Part shown: positions 55,216-64,000 of the stretch, one piece after another
How the letters are laid out: every line of letters starts with the position of its first letter
Position numbering within the stretch: the first letter of the stretch is position 1
Assembly (NCBI GenBank): GCA_002633005.1
Contig: NMRA01000486.1
Span: 24,842-88,841 of the forward strand
Direction of reading: 5' to 3'
DNA: 64,000 nt
Origin: Phoronis australis
Lineage: Eukaryota > Phoronida > Phoronidae
The notes under the pieces: generated by a model
Told to the model about the DNA's origin: nothing
The model's database searches: none
Seen by the model: only the letters and a program-made list of their open reading frames with translations
Translations under genes and position numbers: made by a program

Positions 55216-55690
55216 AAACAGTTTTGGGAAGGTGTGAAAAATGTGAACGTGAAGTGCCTTCACATTTACGTCACTGGTAATTTTTTGTTTTCATAAAAAA
55301 GTGTAATTACCTCCCTAGTAACGAAGTGTCTTAACAACCATCTTGGGTGTAACTAGGCATAACATCTCTGATTATAGCGCTACCTGGCTGCGATACAGCG
55401 TCTAGTGTTCTTAAGTGGCATTCAACTGAAAATGTATGCAGTGTGTGACAGTTTGGTAAACAGTTTTGGGAAGGTGTGAAAAATATGAACGTGAATTGCC
55501 TTCACATTTACGTCACTGGTAATTTTTTTGTTTTCATAAAAAAGTATAATTACCTCCCTAGTAATGAAGTGTCTTAACAACCATTTCGGGTGTAACTGAG
55601 GCATAACATCACTGGTTACAGCGCCACCTGACCGCAATACAGTGTCTGGTGTTTTTTAAGCAGCATTCAGTTGAAAATGGGTGCTACACT
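55216..55690. repeat. 242-bp tandem duplication upstream of the GPCR
   Basis: Two copies (from 55216 and 55458) both start AAACAGTTTTGGGAAGGTGTG. Each contains an imperfect palindrome around GTGCCTTCACATTTACGTCAC preceded by GTGAACGTGAAGT, an AATTACCTCCCTAGTAA block and GAAGTGTCTTAACAACCAT. They differ by scattered substitutions and small indels. Confidence 0.93.
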
Positions 55691-55871
55691 TTTTTACCAC
55701 TGACGGTATTCATTAATTTGATCCATTATGATATATTTGGTGGAATGTGTTACCAACATAACTTAGTGTGCAATGTTTTAGTCATGTCTCCAACTATGTA
55801 AATAACCTTTTGGATTGGCAACCTTCAATAAGATTTCTAGACACTAACAAAGTTAAAGCTGACATCATTAA

Positions 55872-55961
55872 CCAATAACTGAATGGGATAAAAGTAAACA
55901 TAACCCATGGGTTTTTCCAATAACTGAATGGAATAAAAGTAAACATATCCCATGGGGTTTT
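55872..55961. repeat. 45-bp tandem duplication
   Basis: Two near-identical units beginning CCAATAACTGAATGG and ending CCCATGGGKTTTT. Confidence 0.93.
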
Positions 55962-56682
55962 TGGCGGACATTGCATAACTGCGCTGTAGACTCAGGTGCA
56001 CTGCCACCACTACTGACAGGTGTAATGCATGCTTACTGAGTGTGGAACTTCTTCACCAGTGACACATGACAGTTGTATTTCATGAGGAATCAAATCACAG
56101 GAAGCAAATTTGACTTAATCACTTTGTTTGACATCTGCTAGACATGAAAATGCCTGCATCTAATAAGTTATGTCAATTTTTAATGAGTTTGACCGATATC
56201 CAGTCTGTTGGGGGATAGGCTTGACTTTTCCAAGGAACTACATCTGAATCCCAGACTTACTGGTGGCCCGCATTCAAATCAACGAGCAATACAAAAGAGA
56301 GAATGTGTGACATGACTGCACTGTAATCTCATTAATTTCAGACAAAAAATTTGCCAAAATTACCTTTTTGTGTTTGCTGTGAATGCAGTTGTCTGTACAT
56401 TTTCTCATGATAGTTATGGTACAGGACTTGAACTTGGTAAAATATTAATTTGATGCTCTATATCTTTTATGAAAAATGAAAAAATAACATTTTATTTGTT
56501 CGCCATATTATGTCCTTAATTCATAAGATTTTACTGTAGCCTTTGTTAACATTGGCCTTGACGATTGGAGAAGAGAGATGTCTGATCTCAAACTAAATCT
56601 TCCTGGTTCAGTTTATATTAACTAGCATCCCCTCAATTTCCTAAATTTTTCTTAACACTGGTCTGTGTTATAATAATATATA
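55962..56682. other. No recognisable feature
   Basis: AT-rich DNA with no ORF above 60 codons and no repeat structure seen. Confidence 0.45.
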
Positions 56683-56931
56683 ATAATTGCAGGCGGTCTG
56701 ATACACGTTGTATCTGATACACATTGTATCAGACGTGCGCAGGCCTCGCATGTGGGCCCATTGCACTGATCACCTGGAAATATTTTTATGCTTTATTGAT
56801 ATATGGTTAAAACCGAGCTGAGGTGCTAGAAACCTGGCTCAAGGGTTTAGCAGTGTGACCTGGTGGGACTTGAACCCACGACCTCGAGTAAAGAAAGCGG
56901 GCACTTATCAACCAGGCCACACTGCCTCCTC
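56683..56931 (-). mobile_element. tRNA-derived SINE, copy 3
   Basis: On the minus strand: box A region TGTGGCCTGGTTGATAAGTG, box B GGTTCAAGTCC (56866-56876), then the same body as copies 1 and 2 with a TTGCAATTATTATATA-like end. The right-hand part carries a local TGATACACRTTGTATC duplication near 56698-56732 not present in the other copies. Confidence 0.87.
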
Positions 56932-59610
56932 TTGGTCTGTGTTAACCCCAGCAGGACATTGTCATATTAAGGCTGGAAATACTCACTCTTTACTAGAGGA
57001 GACATGAAATGGTTTGTTTGACTCATGCTCATTTTATATGTATTGTACTTAAGTGCAATGAATAATGAAGGATTTCCATAAGCGAATTGGGTTAAATCCC
57101 ATCAACAGTGACTTCTCAAAAATTTTGTTTTTCGCTTTTCGTAACGCCCTTGATTTCTTGAATTTCTCAATTTAAGTGAGTCATTAACACAGATGCGGAT
57201 TTTGGTGTTTGCAGAAGTGGGCCTGGTTGTGTACACCTGGGTGACAACAATGACACTCAACTCTTCAATGCCACCTTGCCATTGTTGAGCAATGTTATCA
57301 CATTACGCAACAATCACTAAGTTAAACAGCGGATAATTTTTCAATTTTACGCAAGCTGAGTACTGAATTCTTATGAAAATGCTGTCAGTAGACAAGTCTG
57401 GCTGCTGAAGATGAGAAATGAATATTCTCAATGCTCTGAGTCAGGTCAGTATGTAATAAGAACCGATGATGTCATAACCCTTCAGTCATCATGATTGGCT
57501 ATTTTATGGAGGTATTTTCATTGGTAAATATTATTGTTCTTGCTTTGAGAGTGTGGTGGTACACCACGCTCAAATTTTCAACCACGCACACCAGTTTTTT
57601 AGGTACCTTACTGAAGAAAATTCTCCACTGATAAAGATAAAGCAAATTCGTCGCGTTTTGCACACCTCGAATTATGTGGAAAAATAGCACCTTATCCCTG
57701 ACTTATTTCACGCGAGGATATACGATTATGGGTGAAACACATTTATTTCATTTTGTGTGAAATGAGTGGAGAACTGCCGTAATTTTTTATTGATTGAAAT
57801 ATTGGTAGTGACTATATAGTGCCCTTAAGTGGTCTCAACCTGTAAAATGCCGAGGCTCTAGTCTCACATTCTTCAGTCTAGTGTCCACTGCAGTCTGAAC
57901 CTTGCCATTTTTTGTTAAATTATAACTTGGCTTAATTACTCAAAAAATAACCAAAAACATACATGGTTGTATCCTCTTTGGCACAAATGGCTAACTCCGA
58001 GATTGACCATGTCGCCTCATTCTCATCTGCCTGACAAGTAATCCTGTGAGAACACTGGATCTTGTCCGATCAACTGGATTTTATAACGCTGTGTACATTT
58101 TTGACGTGGCATTTAGTGTAGTTTCCTTTATTTTTCTTAAACAGTTGTGAAAACTGTCATTTTCCTACTTATGCTACAAATGGCTTTAAATATTGGATGA
58201 TGTTAGAGTAACATGTTAAGTAAAGGAAACTTGTCATGGCATCCTCATCTGAACATTACTGAAATCAAGGAATTCCCATTTGCTATGTTTAATAACTAAA
58301 CTTTACTGGTAATTTGACTTTTATGTCTTAAAAGTTCACCTTTTAGACAATTGATCATAAACAAATTTCTTTGAAGTGAATATTTATCATTCTTGTGTCA
58401 TTTGCAATTCATGAAATATCTAATCTCTGTAAATATTTTGGTTGGTACTTAAATGATATGCACAAAAATAGCTGGTTCTTGAAATATTTTCAAAGTAATT
58501 ATACCACTGGTGAAGATTGCTTTGTATGACAAAGAGAGAATTACTCTTAAGGCTGACACCTTTCACGCTGATTTGACCCTGATACTGGTATTGTGTCTTG
58601 ATCATCAGCTTAAGCCCTAGGCTAATTGACTGAAAATTTAAAACAGGAACTTTGTTGACTAAAATTGATTTTTTTAAATGTAAAAAACAAACAGAAGTTT
58701 TAAACTCATGACTCGTCAGATATTGAATCCCAATAGAGTGTCTACCTGAAACACAAAACTATTATTTTGCTGTCCCTGGTAGTTGCCCTTTCTGTGAACA
58801 CATTAGTAGCTTTTTACACCTGGACTAAATTAAAGTTGCCCTTCTGAGCCCATAGTCTTACCTGTCTTACTGTTGTTGATGTCCTCGTATCTGCAAGTGA
58901 CAGTTTGACAACACTGAATTATGTTTTACCTGATGTGAATGGAATGGTTTTCAACCTCTGTAGAGAGCAGACCACGTTGGAACCACTAGCTGAGTTTTGC
59001 CTCAACTGAAGAGAGCAGACCGTATGAGCTAAGTAAAAACCACTTGCTGAGTTTTGTCTCTACCGAAGACTAATCCCTGTAAGCCGTGTTGACTGTCTAA
59101 TACCCTGACTGCAACTGCACTATCACCCTATCATAACAAGAGCACTCTGAGTCGTCCTGCTGAGTTGTTCGCTTTTTTATTGATTAAGCTGGACATGGGA
59201 GATCAGCGCGGCGATTGTCGTTTGCTTTGTCAGATGTTATCGCAGGCTTATGGATGTTGCTGCATTCTCTGCACACAGATATGATATCACTCCGCCAAAA
59301 GCCACGTTTTTTTTACATTCGGTCGCTCTACTGTTGTTCACATTTCATTGGATAATAAGTAGAGGCACAAAAAGGGAATTAATATCCTTCAAATGTTAAA
59401 TAACTGAAATGCTGAACAGACAAGGTCGGATCTGTCATGGTTAATATCTTGGTTGTGTCATTTGTTCTGTTAATGTTCATGATACTTTCCCCATGATTTT
59501 TAATTATTTGTTTTGTCAATATGGTACTATGATTTTGACGTAAATAGGAAATTCTGGTCCCTAGTTCTCCATGAGCTCATAAATCTAAACTTGGTTTAAA
59601 CTGCACGCTG
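56932..59610. other. No recognisable gene
   Basis: AT-rich. At 58960-59060 a GAGAGCAGACC plus CTGAGTTTTGYCTC motif pair is repeated about 55-75 bp apart. No other structure was seen. Confidence 0.4.
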
Positions 59611-59723
59611 GATTATAAGGAATGGTGGCTTATAAGGAATGGTGGCTTATAAGGATGGCTTATAAGGAATGGTGGCTTATAAGGAATGGTGGCTTATAAG
59701 GAATGGTGGATTATAAGGAATGG
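59611..59723. repeat. 17-bp minisatellite
   Basis: About seven units of GGCTTATAAGGAATGGT, one of them shortened (GGCTTATAAGGAT). Confidence 0.93.
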
Positions 59724-60384
59724 ACAAGTTTGTTGATAATTGACATCATATTACTCTGATGCATTGTGTTGCATGTCATATTTTCCTTTGTTGTCATAGA
59801 AACAATTAAGCTGCATGGTTATTTACAGTGGTGAACACGCAGTGAAGGAATAAAAATAGATACAATTGTGCAAGACTGTCGCAATGTCATTTGACTTCTC
59901 ATAAAATGTAGAGCAGAAAAAACATGGCTTAAGATTTATAACTTCTCATTACTCATGTCTATATGTTGGGAACACACTGCTGTATGGGCCAAGCTACACT
60001 TTGTGCCGATCTCAATTTGATATTTTATGGGCAGAATAAAGGTGATATAGCGCCCTGGAAAATGTCTATATTATTTGGCCACCTTTGGATTATCTCACTT
60101 CATAATTTTCTGGTAGGATTCATGTAAAACCTTGAGATTCTATGCTTTATTCACCGTTCCCAAACCACTGCCTGGGACTTATTGTAGGACGTTTATTATT
60201 TTCGTGCAAAAACTTAAAAGTTACATTAAACAATAACGTAATGATATTCAAAGAACTTTAATATGAGTTTTTGAGATCATGAACATTTAAAATATTAAAT
60301 GAAATTAGTTATGTTATCTATACCGTTGTTTTGCTATCAATATACTTTTTAAGTACCAACGTGAAAATCTGCGCATACTTAAAC

Positions 60385-61500
60385 CACAGGCGCTTGGGTT
60401 TATCGCAAATGACGTCACTCATAATATATAAGTAAACATAAAGGTTGGACACTCGAAATCTGTTTGCTCAGAATTTTCTACTCATATGTGCATGGAACTC
60501 CACGAAACTAGCATCGAACAACTCTTAGAATACTTTCTTTCATTCGATCTCTTCAAATTGCCTTCAAGTGGTAATTTGGTGACAAAAATGCCAAAAGAAT
60601 GCCAAAATCACAAATTCGAGGACCTAATTCCGTGATGTCATGGCAGACGGTCTTCGCACATCCGGGTTTTGACAGACGCTCCCGAGCTAAATCCGAAAGT
60701 CTAATTTCGCGCGGCTTTTGCAGTCTATCCATCAACTACTTGATCATGAGAAGCAGAGAGCACTTTATTGCCAAATAAATGTAATTACTCACATATTTGT
60801 GTCAAATATAAATTATCCTGATACTGTATTGATATGCGAAGTTTTTTGTGTACTGTGATTTCTTATGAAGGTTTTACTTTTGGCCATAACCATTGAATTA
60901 ACTCGTCGGCCACGCGCATTGTAATACTTGCACGGACTGCGTTTTCTGGCCGAGTGTGTGTTGTGCTTCAATCAAAAAAGTGCGTGATGTCAAGATGAGA
61001 AACAAGATACGCCAGTTTATGTAATAAAATTCTAAGTTAAGGGCTAAAATGAGCCGTCAGTGGAATAAAGTTACAAATAATCATTAAAATACTAACTTTA
61101 ACATTTTCAATTAGTTGAGTTTTGGATTAGAATTATTGAATTTGAAATATAGGTTGCCTGCTCAAACTCGAAGTTTCACCTACGACAGGCGTACAAGTTG
61201 AAGCACAACTGAAATCCGCCATGTTTACTATTTCAGGTCCTTGAATTCAGAGTTTTGAGATTGTTTTAGAAATTCCATCGCCAATTCACCTCTCACGAAT
61301 ACAGTTAATGGGATCTAGGAAAGATAAGGCTTCGAAGGTTTATGCAACACCAGACTGAGGGAGGTGCACGCAGATTTTATTTGGATTTTGGACGGTTGAA
61401 GTTGGGAGCCTCGGCTTGGCAAAGTTTAAGTGTCCAACCTTTATGTTTTCTTATATATATTATTGAGTGACGTCATTTGCGATAAACCCAAGCGCCTGTG
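60385..61500. mobile_element. Non-autonomous hAT-like element, 1116 bp
   Basis: Near-perfect terminal inverted repeats of about 75 bp: CACAGGCGCTTGGGTTTATC at left, mirrored by GATAAACCCAAGCGCCTGTG at right, both followed inward by GCAAATGACGTCACTCA and AACATAAAGGTTGGACACT. ACTTAAAC occurs exactly outside each end (60377-60384 and 61501-61508), an 8-bp target-site duplication as made by hAT transposases. The interior has no transposase; the longest ORF is 60 codons on the minus strand. The repeats are little diverged, so the insertion looks fairly young. Confidence 0.9.
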
Positions 61501-61541
61501 ACTTAAACAAAGACATACAAAAACGATGTCTTTGTTTAAGT
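61501..61541. repeat. Perfect hairpin at the hAT-like insertion site
   Basis: ACTTAAACAAAGACAT and ATGTCTTTGTTTAAGT form a 16-bp perfect stem around a 9-base loop. Joining it to the sequence left of the element (GCGCAT before ACTTAAAC) extends the stem to over 20 bp, so the transposon landed in a pre-existing palindrome. Confidence 0.85.
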
Positions 61542-64000
61542 TTGCGCTGATTTAAAGTTCGTTCTCATATTTTGACAAAAAGCATGATATTATGTGATCA
61601 AACATACTTCTTTGCTAATTTTTAGTAAAACGACATAGTCTTGTAACTTGGCTAATTTAAGATTTGGCAAAGACAAATATCAAATTCTGCAGGCTTTGTA
61701 CTGATATAAAATATTTACTTTTACATGGTAAAAATCAATGGTTTTGTAGATATTTGTCTATTTGCTACAATACCTTATCTGTGGTTCAGAGTTAGGTCGA
61801 GTTTTCAAATGTTAAGATTGCCAGATTGTAGACAAGTTGGAGATGAATGTGTTTTAGCATTCAATTCCTGTTTTAAAAGTGACACAGGTGGTGCAGAAAT
61901 TAACTAAATGCTAGTGAAAATTAACATTTCCGGACAGCGCATTACGGTCTATTTAGCATTTTGCCACTGAAAAACTGCTAGCGTTTTCCACAATGGTCTC
62001 AGGTGCAGACATTTTTCAAGTGTGCCGGTTCTTGACTTCAAGTTTCTCGTTAATTTCATTTCGCTGGTACCAAGTATCCTAGTTTGTAGTGGCCTAGGTT
62101 TTCATAAGCCTTGCACGGGGTTTCCCGTTTTGACAACCTCCATTCCTATGTGGTGGCTTGGTAATTTTGGTAGGTCGCATTTGGTGGGTTGACATTACGC
62201 TTAGTGCCTAACTCTGTAGTTTTAATGATAGAAGAAGTATTTTGTTTTCAAGTGCTGGCCCAACAGCAGAGGCACTGTTATTGTAGAATGAAATTTAAGA
62301 CCCGAGCATTGATTTATGTGCACATGCTTATCTCCAGACCTAAAGTTACTTGCACTGTGGGCGATAGCATCAAAACGCATGTAAACATCATCTAATTGAT
62401 AAATATTGTCTTAAAGCAGATTTCTTGATAGTTTACAGACTTATGTTAATTTCATGGTATGCCACAGGAAAATTAATGGCCTCGGAACTACCAGATGTCA
62501 CGGATAAAGATTTTAATGTCCCACACGTTTTGTTATAAAATTTAACCTAGCATTTTGATCTCTTTTTTAGACCCTCATGAATTGTTATATGATCTTAGTT
62601 CCATTTAACCACTTTTGTTGATGTTGAATTGGACTGCCTACCTTTAATTGGCCTTATAACACTTAAATCATTGATTGTGCCAGTCTTTGACAGAAGCACT
62701 TTGTTAAGTTAAGCATACGCCTTAACATTCCTTCATTTCAATAATTATTAAAATAAATATTTAGCACTGGAGACTGTCTGCTGTAGCCCTACACGATGAA
62801 TCTCATTTGTTAAAATAATTAGCAAGTTCTTGCTAAATGTGTTTCCGCAAAGTGAGTTTTAATGCTGTGAACATTCGGGTTGGTGCTACTGTTGAAAAAT
62901 TTCAGATTCAGCGTCCTGAATGCTTTTGAGAATTTTCTGTTAAGCGCCCACTAATGCCCTCTTGTAATTTAATTTGCAGAATTGAACGATAAAGCAGAAA
63001 TCAGATTGATTTCGAGTGGCGGTGTAGTTTGCATTCATAATGCTGGAGACATCGTATTCTGTTTTTGTATTGCATTAAAAATGTGCGAGTAGTTGAAATT
63101 GATTATTACCATTGACACCCAGACTGCCAGTCACTAACTCATATTCTGTGCAACAACAAACTTATGTTTCGAATGAAGTTTTTTCTGAAAGTTTTAAGAG
63201 CCAAAATTGTGTCCTTGTCAACCTCCGGCTGCGAAGCGACACTAACGAATTACATGGTGGAGTCACGTGTCATTTTGTGGCTGAACTATTTTTTCCATGT
63301 TTGACATGTATTCAGTGCCAAGGGAGCAAACTCGCATCACTCGATAATGGAAATACAGATGAAGTCGTAGTACTTGGTGGCTTTGTATTTCATGCAAAAC
63401 TAATTATTGAATACAGAATGACAAGTTGCAAGGACATTTACAAAAATGTGTCAAACTAATCTTATTGTACTCAAACCGCAAAATTCGTTGATAAGGAGTT
63501 TCATATTGATCAAAATAAATGGGTAGATTTCTGTTCCTTAGCTTTCAAATGTACTGTAGATAGTTGTTACATCAATTGCTGTTTTACATAGTATTTCAGG
63601 CAACAAACCCATTTCTTCACAGAGTAAAGATTATTGATACTGATACATGTGTTTTAGGTCAACAAGAAACATTGGAACACATATTCATTATTGCTATGTT
63701 ACGAAAGAATTTTTTGATGAAGTTTGTGACTGGGATTAGCCTACATGCAGCAATACGCAAAGAGGTTGAATGTGTTATTTGCAATACATGCTCGTAATTC
63801 AAGTAAAGTTTTGAATTACTGTCTCTTACAAAGTAAATGTTTCATTTATAGTTGTAGAACAAAAATTCAGATGCCTACGGTCAATCTTGTTCTTAAAATA
63901 TTGGAGTATGAACTTAATGTCTAAAAGTTCTCCTTGCTAAGTAATTCCATATATGTTAGTGTGACACCAAATATAGATTTTCGCTCAGCTTCCAGTTTAA
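61542..64000. other. No recognised gene
   Basis: AT-rich to the window end. The longest ORF, 115 codons at 63112-63459 (+), begins at TTG and contains VLVNLRLRSDTNELHGG and DEVVVLGGFVFHAKL. It matches nothing I know and may be chance. Confidence 0.4.

Noticed and set aside
63112-63459. 115-codon ORF as a gene
   Set aside because: Begins at a non-ATG codon, no family motif, no splice context, AT-rich surroundings.

Overview
The window reads as a draft-quality metazoan nuclear genome: spliced genes with GT-AG introns, non-LTR retrotransposon debris, tRNA-derived SINEs, many minisatellites, one 831-bp run of N and three isolated Ns. The organism is most likely an amphioxus (cephalochordate) or another marine invertebrate deuterostome. 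I infer this from a vertebrate-like MON2 orthologue whose introns carry many minisatellites grown from 5' splice sites, a habit I recall from amphioxus genes (from memory, not checked).

Layout. 1-5757: repeat-rich, mostly non-genic DNA bounded by an inverted-repeat pair (1-165 and 5605-5757), holding a LINE 3' fragment and a decayed THAP-domain pseudogene. 6035-31679 (+): the 5' half of a MON2 orthologue, 19 coding exons that join in phase to exactly 810 codons (2430 nt). Its introns hold a MITE-like foldback, a SINE, a LINE reverse-transcriptase relic, a 1.37-kb inverted-repeat transposon, the assembly gap and about a dozen tandem arrays. 31680-53465: no further MON2 exon could be found. This stretch holds LINE, SINE and foldback elements, a second THAP-like relic, and a 3.1-kb element (about 49520-52680) with very long inverted terminal arms around a broken XPG/FEN-like nuclease gene. 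53466-54635 (-): one intact, intronless rhodopsin-class GPCR of 389 residues, most like invertebrate FMRFamide/myosuppressin-type (DMSR-like) neuropeptide receptors. 54636-64000: non-genic DNA with duplications, a third SINE, and a non-autonomous hAT-like element with a perfect 8-bp target-site duplication.

The two intact gene bodies are functionally unrelated: MON2 is an endosome/trans-Golgi scaffold and the other is a cell-surface receptor. If MON2 continues beyond the window, the GPCR lies antisense inside a MON2 intron longer than 32 kb. The strongest unusual signal is that at least 7 of 19 MON2 exons are followed at once by a tandem array whose unit contains or abuts the exon/intron donor junction, in three cases with two or three intact-looking donors in series. 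The second strongest is the long-armed nuclease-bearing element.
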